A DNA stretch of 64,000 nucleotides from DASRDU01 sp046331565 (GTDB lineage Bacteria; Acidobacteriota; Blastocatellia; RBC074): contig JAXLQP010000006.1 of NCBI GenBank assembly GCA_046331565.1, positions 217,896 to 281,895 of the forward strand. Direction: 5' to 3'. Numbering within the stretch: the first letter of the stretch is position 1; each line of letters opens with the position of its first letter. This document shows, in pieces, positions 1-7,794 of the stretch. Below the pieces are notes generated by a model. That model searched no databases, had not been told where the DNA came from, and saw only the letters and a list, made by a program, of their open reading frames with translations. The position numbers were made by a program, and so were the translations under genes.

Positions 1-2
1 TC

Positions 3-116
3 TTCAGTCGCAACGTGCTGGGTCGTCATGGCTTTCTGAATCTGGTGCGACTCGGCCTGATTGATTATAACGGCAAACTTTATCTGAGCCGTTATGGTGC
101 AAATGGTGAAGCGTGA
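3..116 (+). CDS. C-terminal end of an unidentified protein (possible retropepsin-like protease)
   Basis: A reading frame open from the left edge ends at a TGA that overlaps the prmC start (TGATG). The 37 visible residues end a protein whose start lies outside the window. They contain N-V-L-G-R-x-G-F followed by a short beta-like stretch, which loosely recalls the flap-end L-G-R/M-x-F segment of clan AA aspartic proteases. That resemblance is weak and no catalytic residue is visible. The overlap suggests translational coupling with prmC. Confidence 0.45.
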   Translation, partial: FSRNVLGRHGFLNLVRLGLIDYNGKLYLSRYGANGEA

Positions 117-1027
117 TGCTGACGATTGCCGCCGCCCTCAAACGCGCCAGTGAACAGTTGCGCGCTGCGGCTGTTCCCAATGATATTCTGGATGCCCAGA
201 CGCTGCTGGCCCACGCGCTCGGACGCGAGCGCACTTACCTGATCGTCAATTTCAACGAACAACTCACTGACGAACTCATCGCAAAGTATGACGCGCTGAT
301 TGCCCGCCGCTGCGCCGGAGAGCCGTTGCAGTACATCACCGGCCATCAGGAATTTTTCGGTCTTGAATTTGAAGTCACGCCCGCCGTTCTGATTCCGCGC
401 CCGGAAACTGAACTTATCATCGAAGAAACAATTCGTCTGGTGCAGCGCCGAATCGCAACCGATCCTGACTGGCAGCCGGTGGCGGTGGATGTCGGAACCG
501 GATCAGGCTGCATCGCGGTGACGCTGGCGCGGGAACTTGAAAACATCTGCGACGAAGCGCGCATCATTGCTACCGACATTTCAGCCGACGCGCTCAGTGT
601 GGCGCAGCGCAATGCAGCGCGGCACGGCCTGGCTGAGCGTATTGAGTTTCGACAAATGAACCTGCTTGATGATTTCCCCGCGCAGCGATTCGCTGATTTC
701 ATCATCTCGAATCCGCCTTACGTTGCTGCGAATGAGTTGCCATCACTGCAACGCGAAGTGCGTGACTTTGAGCCGCATCTCGCGCTCACCGATTTTGCCG
801 ACGGGCTGAGTTTTTACCGTCGCCTGCTCAGTGCGGCTCCGGCGCGATTGCGCGCTGGCGGCTGGCTGATCTGTGAAATCGGTTACGGCCAGGCTGAAAT
901 CATCAGGTCGCTCGTGAATGAAAGTGTGTGGGATGACGTGCGGCTGCTGGAGGATTTGCAGGGCATCCCGCGCACGCTGGTTACACAGTTGCGCGAAAGC
1001 AGATCGGCCACGAATGAACACGAATAA
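116..1027 (+). CDS. prmC: Peptide chain release factor N5-glutamine methyltransferase PrmC
   Basis: PrmC methylates the glutamine of the GGQ motif in release factors RF1 and RF2 with S-adenosylmethionine in the cytoplasm. The 303-residue product has the N-terminal helical domain, the IPRPETE signature (residues 93-99), the SAM-binding DVGTGSGC loop (125-132) and the NPPY motif (199-202) typical of amide N-methyltransferases. Length is as usual for the family. The ATG at 116 overlaps the stop of the preceding frame; a GTG three bases upstream is also possible. prfA is the common neighbour of this gene, but the visible upstream tail does not look like RF1. Confidence 0.95.
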   Translation: MLTIAAALKRASEQLRAAAVPNDILDAQTLLAHALGRERTYLIVNFNEQLTDELIAKYDALIARRCAGEPLQYITGHQEFFGLEFEVTPAVLIPRPETELIIEETIRLVQRRIATDPDWQPVAVDVGTGSGCIAVTLARELENICDEARIIATDISADALSVAQRNAARHGLAERIEFRQMNLLDDFPAQRFADFIISNPPYVAANELPSLQREVRDFEPHLALTDFADGLSFYRRLLSAAPARLRAGGWLICEIGYGQAEIIRSLVNESVWDDVRLLEDLQGIPRTLVTQLRESRSATNEHE

Positions 1028-1085
1028 GCACGAATCATTCCGGCTGATTGATTCGCGGATTTCTGAAGAACTGCCGCAGTAACCG

Positions 1086-1165
1086 TTGTGCGATTCGCCA
1101 GAATCGCACGGCTTCGCCCACGAGGCTGCTGAAAGAAACCAGTGCGATTCTGGCGAATCGCACAA
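1086..1165. repeat. Paired inverted palindromes (REP/BIME-like), between convergent genes
   Basis: A 24-base element at 1086-1109 recurs exactly, inverted, at 1142-1165. Each copy is itself a hairpin: GTGCGATTC, a four-base loop, GAATCGCAC. The pair sits between the ends of prmC (plus) and the DinB-like gene (minus), so it could serve as a bidirectional terminator or mRNA-end stabiliser, although there is no T-run. The small reading frames through it are products of the repeat, not genes. The same architecture recurs at 7047-7150 with a different sequence. Confidence 0.85.
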
Positions 1166-1184
1166 CAGGTGGTCGCTGGTTTTG

Positions 1185-1691
1185 TTATGGCCTGACGTGA
1201 TGCCAGAAATTTCCGGTCAGCCTGGCATCCTTTGCGGTCAGCAGTTTGGTCACGTAAATGATCTGGCCTGCGTGCATCGCAAAATGTTCGGCAACGTGAA
1301 AGACAGCGTCCAGCACCATGCGTTCGTGGCCCTGAATTGTGCGCTGTTCGAGCAGCGTTGATTCGTCGAGCCTGGCAATCACGGCATCGGCTTCTGCGAC
1401 TGTCTGCTTCAATCGTTCCAGCAGTTCTGCACGCGGGATCTGTGATCGTTCATCGAATTCCTGCTGACGCACGCGCGTGTCAGGCGCGCCGCCGACGCCG
1501 CTGATGATCCATTGCCGCACGTTGCCAGACAGGTGCAGCAGCAGGTTGCCGATGCTGTTTGATTCCTCATTCGGTCGCCACCAGATCTGCTCATCGCTGA
1601 GCGATTCAAGACAACGTTCGATCTTTTTCAGGTAATCGCTCAGAAAATGGCGGGCTTCTTCAGTCAGGCGTGTTGCGACTTCGTTCGACAT
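1185..1691 (-). CDS. DinB-like / DUF1572-type four-helix protein
   Basis: A helical protein of 168 residues with the layout of the DinB/YfiT superfamily: an early helix, a W-W-R-P-N segment, then N-L-L-L-H-L-x-G-N, and a later H-V-A-E-H-F-A-M-H-A-G-Q segment. Spaced histidines of this kind form the metal site in the superfamily; many members are thiol transferases or of unknown role. I chose the ATG at 1691 because GGAGAG lies 8 bases upstream; an in-frame start further upstream would overlap the SDR gene. It starts 2 bases after the SDR stop, so the two are probably co-transcribed. The substrate cannot be told. Confidence 0.8.
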   Translation of the reverse strand: MSNEVATRLTEEARHFLSDYLKKIERCLESLSDEQIWWRPNEESNSIGNLLLHLSGNVRQWIISGVGGAPDTRVRQQEFDERSQIPRAELLERLKQTVAEADAVIARLDESTLLEQRTIQGHERMVLDAVFHVAEHFAMHAGQIIYVTKLLTAKDARLTGNFWHHVRP

Positions 1692-1692
1692 T

Positions 1693-2481
1693 TCAGCTCT
1701 CCTTCCGGCTCTTGCGGCCATAATCAATTTCAGCGCCGCCGGTCAGCAGAAAATCCTGTCCGGTGCAGAAGGTCGCTTCGGCAGCGATGAACAGGCACAG
1801 CTTTCCGGCTTCTTCGGGCGTACCCATCCGGCCCAGCACCTGCGCGGCTTCGCCATCGGCGCGCGTGCGTTCAGGGTTGGGTGAAGCGTCAACTGCTTCC
1901 TTCCAGAGCGGCGTCCAGACATTGCCCGGCGAAACCGAATTGACGCGCACGCCGTTCACTGCTTCATCAATGGCCAGTGCTTTGGTGAATGACAGAACCG
2001 CGCCCTTGGTGGCGACGTAAGTTGTGGCGTAATGCTGACCGATGGTGGCGACGAGGCTGGCGATGTTGATGATATTTCCCGCAGTCTGGCGCAGGTGCGG
2101 CAGCGCAAGCTGGCACAATGTGAAGACGCTGATGACATTGAGTTCCAGCAGCGCGCGAAAATCATCAGCCGAAAATTCATCAATCGGTTTGTGCGGCGGA
2201 TGCCATCCGGCATTATTGATCAGACAGTCAAGACGACCGAAGCGGGTGAGCGCCGCGTCAACAGCGCCTTTCAGGTCGGCGGCTTGCGTGACATCGCAAC
2301 TGATAAAGACCGCATGGCCCGGCCCGGTCGCGCTGACTTCGGCGGCCACGCGCGCGCCGTTCTGTTCGTCGCGGTCAGCCAGGATAATATTTGCGCCCGC
2401 CGCGGCAAACACGCGAACGCAGCCTTCACCAATGCCTTTCGCGCCGCCGGTGATGATGACAGTTTTGTGCTGATAGTTCAT
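1693..2481 (-). CDS. SDR-family oxidoreductase
   Basis: A classical short-chain dehydrogenase/reductase of 262 residues. The Rossmann TGGAKGIG motif is at 11-18, an N-N-A-G motif near 89-92, catalytic Ser near 142 and YVATK at 155-159. The acidic residue after the second strand (ADRD, about 35-38) points to NAD rather than NADP, which is inference. The start at 2481 is the methionine nine residues before the cofactor loop; the frame is open upstream, but that part looks non-coding. It heads a probable two-gene unit with the DinB-like gene. The substrate is unknown; sugar-acid or polyol dehydrogenases are common in this clade. Confidence 0.9.
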   Translation of the reverse strand: MNYQHKTVIITGGAKGIGEGCVRVFAAAGANIILADRDEQNGARVAAEVSATGPGHAVFISCDVTQAADLKGAVDAALTRFGRLDCLINNAGWHPPHKPIDEFSADDFRALLELNVISVFTLCQLALPHLRQTAGNIINIASLVATIGQHYATTYVATKGAVLSFTKALAIDEAVNGVRVNSVSPGNVWTPLWKEAVDASPNPERTRADGEAAQVLGRMGTPEEAGKLCLFIAAEATFCTGQDFLLTGGAEIDYGRKSRKES

Positions 2482-2659
2482 CCTGGTAATCTGATTTGAA
2501 AGAAAAGTCTGACCAATGAATGCTGCTGATGCGGCGGCAAGAGTAACGCGAAACGCTCCGGCTGTCACTCTGATGACATTGTTCCTGCGGGGCTTTTGTG
2601 GCAAACAGTAAAAACTGACTCTGCAACTGCGCTGTTGCGCACATCAGGGAGAAAAAATC

Positions 2660-3571
2660 ATGAAAAGAATGGTTGCGGCGCTCCTGCTGCTTTCGCTGCT
2701 GGTTGTTTCAGCTTCAGCCAAAGATCGCGCTTCGATGATTGTCACGACTGCGTGGCTCAGCGAGCATCTCAATGACAAATCGCTCGTGCTGCTGCACGTC
2801 GGTGATCGCAGGGAATACGACGCCGGACACCTGCCCGGCGCGCAGTTCATTTCGACGCGTGACATCTCGACGCCGCAGGAGCCGGGCAGGCTGATTCTCG
2901 AAATGCCCGCCATCGAACAACTCAAAGAGGCGTTTGAAAAGCTCGGCGTCTCGAACGATTCGCGCATTGTGATTTACTTCGGCAAAGACTGGGTCAGCCC
3001 GGCGGCGCGTGTCTGGTTCACGCTGGAATATCTTGGCCTGGGCGATCAGACCTCGATGCTCGATGGCGGAATGCCTGCGTGGAAGGCCGAAAACAAGCCG
3101 ATTACTGCTGAGAGCAGAACTCCGGTTCGCGGCACACTGACGCCGAAGCCGAAAAAGGAACTCATTGCTGACGCCGCGTGGCTCAGAAGCAATCTGAACA
3201 AACCGAAGGTGGCGATCATTGATTCGCGGCTGCCGCGTTTTTACGAAGGCACAGACCCCGGCTCGATGCCGCGCGCCGGACACATTCCCGGCGCAATGAA
3301 TGTTCCTTTCACCAGTCTGGTCACCGAACCTGATCTGAAATTCAAAGACAGGGCCGCGCTCAGCAGCCTTTACAAAAACGCCGGAGCCGACGCGGGCGAT
3401 ACGGTGGTGACTTACTGCCACATCGGGCAGCAGGCCAGTCTCGGTTATTTTGTGGCGAAGTATCTGGGCTACACGGCGCGGCTCTATGACGGCTCGTTTG
3501 ATGAATGGAGCAGGCACGCGGACTGGCCGATTGAAGGCAGCAAAGCGGCTGAGACGCCGAAGCAGAAATGA
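2660..3571 (+). CDS. Exported tandem-rhodanese sulfurtransferase
   Basis: A 303-residue thiosulfate/3-mercaptopyruvate sulfurtransferase type protein. Residues 1-20 form a signal peptide ending S-A-S-A, so it should act in the periplasm. Two rhodanese domains follow. The second carries the catalytic Cys253 in T-Y-C-H-I-G-Q-Q-A-S. The first has Y-F-G-K-D at the matching place, with no cysteine, as expected for the structural domain of this family. Donor and acceptor cannot be told; periplasmic versions are usually linked to thiosulfate or cyanide detoxification. AGGGAGAA lies upstream of the ATG. It is divergent from the SDR gene. Confidence 0.9.
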   Translation: MKRMVAALLLLSLLVVSASAKDRASMIVTTAWLSEHLNDKSLVLLHVGDRREYDAGHLPGAQFISTRDISTPQEPGRLILEMPAIEQLKEAFEKLGVSNDSRIVIYFGKDWVSPAARVWFTLEYLGLGDQTSMLDGGMPAWKAENKPITAESRTPVRGTLTPKPKKELIADAAWLRSNLNKPKVAIIDSRLPRFYEGTDPGSMPRAGHIPGAMNVPFTSLVTEPDLKFKDRAALSSLYKNAGADAGDTVVTYCHIGQQASLGYFVAKYLGYTARLYDGSFDEWSRHADWPIEGSKAAETPKQK

Positions 3572-3884
3572 TTGCTGATGATTCAGCAGTGACAAACTGA
3601 GCGCGCCGCTGACCTGGTCTTTGACCCCACATTCGCCTGCAGCCCGCTTTGGTTTATGGCAGGTCTCGGCGCGATTTCGCCGGCAGGGCTTACCCCTAAG
3701 AAACGGCCATGCTCACCGGCGACTGTGGTCAAAGCGCATCGCTGCTCCCACCATCTCCGGTTTACGTGGACTCTTTCGACCCGTTCTGCCATGAGCTAGG
3801 GCTGACCATCAGCCCGCAACCACAGACCGGCGCGCTCAGACAACAGGAAAACAAATCAACCTGCAAAAGGCAAATACCGGCTGA
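3572..3884. other. Intergenic 313 bp, no supported gene; possible decayed element
   Basis: This lies between the ends of the rhodanese gene (plus) and ribBA (minus). Short frames exist on both strands (for example minus 3583-3792, rich in Arg and Trp), but none has a convincing ribosome site or recognisable motif. A GCTG/CAGC hairpin just after the rhodanese stop (about 3574-3587) could help termination. The text reads like eroded coding DNA, which is only an impression. Confidence 0.35.
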
Positions 3885-5018
3885 TCAGCCGGACAAAGGA
3901 ACATGCTCGACGATTTCCAGTTCGAATCCTTCAAGCGAATGCAGCTTTGGCGGGTGGTTGGACAGGAGTCTTAACTTTCTGATGCCGAGTTCGTGCAGGA
4001 TTTGTGCGCCGGTGCCGTAATCGCGCACCTGCGGCATTGGCGGATGTTCTTCCTCGCAGTATTCCTCGCCTGCGGCCTGTGCGCGTTCGAGGCTGCGCAG
4101 TTGGGCGACCAGGCCGATGCCCATCATTTCCTGTTTCAGGTACAGCACTACTCCGCGCCCGGACTGCGCAATCATTCGCAGGGCGCTTTGCAATTGCGCG
4201 CCGCGATCATCAAGCAGGCTGCCGAAAACATCGCTCAGCACCATTTGCGTGTGAACGCGCACCAGCACCGGTTCATCGGCTTTGATTTCACCCATTACCA
4301 TCGCCAGGTGGATTTCGCCGTTGAGCGTGTTTTCAAAGGCAACGGCGCGAAAGAGGCCGTGCGTGGTCGGCACGTCGGCTTCGGCAATGCGGCGCACAAA
4401 GACTTCGGTGCGCAGGCGGTAACGAATCAGATCAGCGACTGAAATGATGTTGAGGCGATGACGTTTCGCAAATTCGACCAGTTGCGGCAGCCGCGCCATC
4501 GTACCGTCTTCATTCATCACTTCGCAGATTACTGCCGCCGGAGTCAGTCCCGCGATGCGCGCCAGATCAACGCTCGCTTCGGTCTGTCCGGGGCGCATCA
4601 GCACGCCGCCTTTGCGGGCGCGCAGCGGAAAGACGTGGCCGGGGCGCGCCAGATCAGCGGCTTTCGTGCGCGGATCAGCCGCCGTGCGAATCGTCGTCGC
4701 GCGATCAGCCGCCGAGATGCCCGTCGTCACGCCGCGCCGCGCTTCGATGGAAACAGTAAAGGCCGTGCCGAAGCCGGATGAGTTCTCTTCGTGCGACACC
4801 TGTAGCGGCAGGCGGAGTTCATCGCATCGCTCCTCGGTCATCGGCATGCAGATCAGGCCGCGACCTTCGCGGGCCATGAAGTTGATGATTTCAGGCGTGA
4901 CCAGTTCCGCCGCGCAGGCCAGATCGCCTTCATTTTCGCGGTCTTCGTCGTCGGTGATGATGACCATTCGCCCGGCGCGAAAGTCTTCAATGGCTTGTTC
5001 GATGGTGGCGAAATGCAT
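3885..5018 (-). CDS. ribBA: 3,4-dihydroxy-2-butanone 4-phosphate synthase fused to a degenerate GTP cyclohydrolase II domain
   Basis: Residues 1-200 are a complete RibB domain, which converts ribulose 5-phosphate to dihydroxybutanone phosphate for riboflavin synthesis. The acidic D-D-E-D-R-E-N-E-G-D motif (23-32) and the H-V-F-P-L-R-A-R segment (about 128) are intact. Residues 205-377 align by eye with RibA, but the zinc site is gone: the usual H-S-E-C-L-T-G-D is H-T-Q-M-V-L-S-D (256-263) and R-C-D-C-G is L-D-D-R-G (269-273); R-Q-E-G-R reads K-Q-E-M-M (295-299). The second domain should therefore lack GTP cyclohydrolase II activity. ATG at 5018 is preferred to a TTG three codons upstream. ribE follows 2 kb away on the same strand. 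Confidence 0.9.
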   Translation of the reverse strand: MHFATIEQAIEDFRAGRMVIITDDEDRENEGDLACAAELVTPEIINFMAREGRGLICMPMTEERCDELRLPLQVSHEENSSGFGTAFTVSIEARRGVTTGISAADRATTIRTAADPRTKAADLARPGHVFPLRARKGGVLMRPGQTEASVDLARIAGLTPAAVICEVMNEDGTMARLPQLVEFAKRHRLNIISVADLIRYRLRTEVFVRRIAEADVPTTHGLFRAVAFENTLNGEIHLAMVMGEIKADEPVLVRVHTQMVLSDVFGSLLDDRGAQLQSALRMIAQSGRGVVLYLKQEMMGIGLVAQLRSLERAQAAGEEYCEEEHPPMPQVRDYGTGAQILHELGIRKLRLLSNHPPKLHSLEGFELEIVEHVPLSG

Positions 5019-5090
5019 TCGGTTCAAAAGGACAGCGAATCAGAGTTCATCGCTGTTTCAGCATTCGGGAAGTTTTTGAAACGAGAGGCT

Positions 5091-5278
5091 GAATAGAATA
5101 CGGATGAGACGGATGCGGCAGATCAGGACGAATCTGATCAGGTTCAATCCGTCGCATCAGTTTCATCTGTGTTCTATTCCGTTTCTCAGAATGGAACACG
5201 GATTGAACGGACAGGACAGATCAGAACGGATTCCGATCTGTCCTGATCTGCCGCATCAGTTTTATCCGTGTTCCATTC
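5091..5278. repeat. Long imperfect inverted repeat upstream of ribBA
   Basis: The arms 5091-5128 and 5241-5278 are about 38 bases each and match at most positions when one is reverse-complemented; a core of 18 bases (GATGCGGCAGATCAGGA with one flanking base) is nearly exact. The 112 bases between contain further related segments built on CGGATTGAA and CAGATCAGGA, so this is a nested array of ATCCGT-type modules. It fills the gap between the ribBA start and the end of the M28 peptidase gene, so it would be part of the ribBA leader or upstream region. No gene is visible in 5019-5322. Confidence 0.75.
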
Positions 5279-5322
5279 GCATCGGACTTCAAATATTCAT
5301 CGCTGATTCGCCGCGCATACAG

Positions 5323-7026
5323 TTATGGTTTCATCGGCGCAGGCTTGCGCGGAAACTTCTCTTCGCTCATCGCGGCGTTGTAGAGAAACGCGGCCATGAT
5401 CGTCGCCGCCTGCTTCAGGTCATCAGCCTGAATCCGGTCAAAGACATCCATGTTTGAATGATGCGAGCGCGTGTCGTATTCGATTTCATCCTGAATGAAC
5501 TGAAAGCCCGGCAATCCGATGGCGTCGAATGACAGGTGATCGGTGCCGCCGGTGTTTGAAATCGAAAGCGTCGCCGCGCCCAGGTCGCGGAACGGCATCA
5601 GCCAGTCGCGGAAGATCGGGCGCGCCGCTTCGTTGCCCTGCAAATAGACGCCGCGAATCTTGCCGGTGCCGTTGTCGAGATTGAAGTAGACCGAGAACTT
5701 GTCGTACTCGGGTTTGGTGTTGATCTTTGCGCCGGGGCCGCCGCCCATCATCGCGGCCATTTCGGCCTGCGGCGAACCGGCATCAGCGCGCGCGCCAAGA
5801 TGATCCCTGACGTAAGCGCGTGAACCGAACAATCCCTGCTCTTCGCCGCTCCACAAGCCAATGCGAATCGTGCGACGCGGCTGCAGGTTCAGAGTCTTCA
5901 GGATTCTGACCGCTTCCATCGCCACCGCGCAGCCCGCGCCGTTGTCGGTCGCGCCGGTGCCGCTGTGCCACGAATCCATATGCGCGCCGACCATCACGAT
6001 TTCATCTTTCCTGTCGGTGCCGGGAATTTCAGCAATCGTGTTGTAAGAGTTCAGATCGTTGTCGTGAAACTGCACCGCCAGGTTGACGCGGGCCTGCAGT
6101 TTTTCACCAGCCTGAATCAGGCGCACCAGACGATTGTAATGCTCATTCGCCACCGTCACCTGCGGCAGATTGGCCGGAGCGTTTTTGTCCCAGGGATTCA
6201 CCGGCGACATAAACAGCTCCATCACCGCCTGCATCGGCGCGGTCGCCTTGATTTCACGCGGCACTGCGGCGTTTTCGAGGAAGATCGTGCCGCCGTCGCC
6301 TGAGCGCGAGGGAGACAACACCATCGCCGCGCCTTCATCAAGGAAGAACTTCAGTTTCTTTGCATCGAGAATTGCGGCCTTGATGAACTCCTGCATGCGC
6401 GGGTTCGACATCATCGCCATCGGCCCGCCTGCTCTGTCCTTTGCCGGGTCGGGCGCGTCAGCCAGGCGCAGCAGTTCCTTTTCAGTCAGCCGCCGCGCTT
6501 CGGGTTCAAAGTGCGCTTTGATTTCACGAATCGGAGAACTCAGCACGATTTTGCCCCTGAGCGTGCCCTTGTATTTTTCGAGATCCGTTTCTTCCTTCGC
6601 GTCAACAAAGACCACGTCAGACGTGAGCGGGCCATTTGTGCCGAGCGACCAGGCTCGCGGATAAGCGATCAGCGGAATGCCCTGCGGCGCGATGATTTCA
6701 GCCGAAAATGATTTGAGCGACCAGCCGCGACCGAACGGCCCCCACGCTTCGAGGTGCGCGTTCTGCAAGCCCCATTCAGTCAGCTTGTCGCGTGTCCATT
6801 CGTTGGCGCGCTTCAGATTGGGCGACGCCGTCAGGCGCGGGCCGATCACATCAGTCAGGTAACTGAGCGTCTGCATCACCTGCGAGCGATTCATTCCTTC
6901 ATCCCTGATCTTTTCAATCGGATCGTTCGGATCTTTCTTCGGCTGCGCCTGTTGCGCCGAGGTCGGAAGGCCTGAAAAGACGAGGGCAACAAGCAGCAGC
7001 AAAACTGACAGCCTTGAGCGTTTCAT
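5323..7026 (-). CDS. Secreted M28-family zinc aminopeptidase with PA domain
   Basis: A 567-residue M28 peptidase with a signal peptide (1-24, ending P-T-S-A). A protease-associated insert lies around 140-260, followed by the two-zinc catalytic domain: G-A-H-M-D-S-W-H (His349), D361 in A-T-D-N-G-A-G, Glu395-Glu396 in S-G-E-E-Q-G, a later N-L-D-N-G and the last histidine in G-T-D-H-L-S-F-D. All ligands seem present, so it should be an active periplasmic or secreted amino- or carboxypeptidase. The start at 7026 has AGGAGACT ahead of it; the longer frame reads into a repeat and was rejected. A monocistronic unit is likely. Confidence 0.92.
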   Translation of the reverse strand: MKRSRLSVLLLLVALVFSGLPTSAQQAQPKKDPNDPIEKIRDEGMNRSQVMQTLSYLTDVIGPRLTASPNLKRANEWTRDKLTEWGLQNAHLEAWGPFGRGWSLKSFSAEIIAPQGIPLIAYPRAWSLGTNGPLTSDVVFVDAKEETDLEKYKGTLRGKIVLSSPIREIKAHFEPEARRLTEKELLRLADAPDPAKDRAGGPMAMMSNPRMQEFIKAAILDAKKLKFFLDEGAAMVLSPSRSGDGGTIFLENAAVPREIKATAPMQAVMELFMSPVNPWDKNAPANLPQVTVANEHYNRLVRLIQAGEKLQARVNLAVQFHDNDLNSYNTIAEIPGTDRKDEIVMVGAHMDSWHSGTGATDNGAGCAVAMEAVRILKTLNLQPRRTIRIGLWSGEEQGLFGSRAYVRDHLGARADAGSPQAEMAAMMGGGPGAKINTKPEYDKFSVYFNLDNGTGKIRGVYLQGNEAARPIFRDWLMPFRDLGAATLSISNTGGTDHLSFDAIGLPGFQFIQDEIEYDTRSHHSNMDVFDRIQADDLKQAATIMAAFLYNAAMSEEKFPRKPAPMKP

Positions 7027-7046
7027 AGTCGGAGTCTCCTGAATAT

Positions 7047-7150
7047 TGTTCGACAAGCTGCCAGCTTGTCGGTGTCTGGCAAACTGAATAACTGCATCTG
7101 TAAGCGGCTCTGTTGAGCAAAGCCGCGACAAGCTGGCAGCTTGTCGAACA
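7047..7150. repeat. Paired inverted palindromes upstream of the M28 peptidase
   Basis: A 25-base element at 7047-7071 recurs exactly, inverted, at 7126-7150. Each copy holds its own dyad (GACAAGCTG..CAGCTTGTC). It lies between the end of ribE (stop at 7153) and the start of the M28 gene, so on the minus strand it follows ribE and precedes the peptidase message. The two-copy design is like 1086-1165, with an unrelated sequence. Confidence 0.85.
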
Positions 7151-7152
7151 GG

Positions 7153-7794
7153 TCAGTATCCCAGTTCCTGCAATTTCTCCAGCGTCAGCCCGCCCGCTTC
7201 GTTCAGTCGTGACTGCATCATTCGCTCGACGTAGCGGGCGATGATGTCAACTTCAAGATTCACTGCATCGCCGCGTTTGAGCGCCGACAGATTCGTGACC
7301 TGCCAGGTGTGCGGGATGACAGCAATTTCAAACCACGTCTCACCGAGCGCAGCGACGGTCAGGCTGATGCCGTCAACAGTAATCGAACCCTTTTCGACGA
7401 TGTACCGGGCGAGTTGTGCGGGAAAGCCGATGCGCACAATCTGGCCATTGCCTTCGGGGCGCGCTTCGAGAAATTCACCCGTGCCGTCAACGTGGCCCTG
7501 CACGATATGTCCACCGAGGCGTGATGAAGGCATCAGCGGGCGTTCAAGGTTGACGCGGGTTCCGGCGCGCATCTGACGCAGGCTGGTGCGGCGCAGCGTT
7601 TCGGCTGAGACATCGGCGCAAAAACTCCGGCCGGAAATTTCAACGACTGTCAGACAGACGCCGTTGACGGCAATGCTGTCACCGATGCGGGAGCCATCAA
7701 GCACGGTGCGGGCGGCAATTTCAACGCGCGCGCTGTCGGTAGCGGTGGTGATCTTTCTGATCGTGCCTGTTTCTTCGATGATTCCGGTGAACAT
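7153..7794 (-). CDS. ribE: Riboflavin synthase alpha chain
   Basis: Riboflavin synthase dismutates two 6,7-dimethyl-8-ribityllumazines to riboflavin. The 213-residue product begins M-F-T-G-I-I-E-E-T-G, the family hallmark, and has two lumazine-binding barrels: S-I-A-V-N-G-V-C-L-T in the first and S-I-T-V-D-G-I-S-L-T in the second, joined by the G-H-I-V-Q-G-H-V-D-G linker. Length is normal. Its ATG overlaps the cmk stop by one base (TGATG), so it is translated after cmk in one transcript. The lumazine synthase gene is not in the window. Confidence 0.96.
   Translation of the reverse strand: MFTGIIEETGTIRKITTATDSARVEIAARTVLDGSRIGDSIAVNGVCLTVVEISGRSFCADVSAETLRRTSLRQMRAGTRVNLERPLMPSSRLGGHIVQGHVDGTGEFLEARPEGNGQIVRIGFPAQLARYIVEKGSITVDGISLTVAALGETWFEIAVIPHTWQVTNLSALKRGDAVNLEVDIIARYVERMMQSRLNEAGGLTLEKLQELGY

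Noticed and set aside
1086..1361. Plus-strand reading frame with two C-D-S-x-E-S-H motifs
   Set aside because: The motif pair is a product of the inverted repeat; the rest is antisense to the DinB-like gene and has no ribosome site.
2660..2967. Minus-strand frames across the rhodanese gene
   Set aside because: Antisense shadows of a well-supported gene.
3921..3950. TTCGAATC word like a tRNA T-loop
   Set aside because: It is inside the ribBA coding sequence and no cloverleaf can be drawn; the same holds for other such words in the window.
3583..4020. Intron- or transposase-derived genes in the gap before ribBA
   Set aside because: No recognisable domain, ribosome site or terminal repeat.
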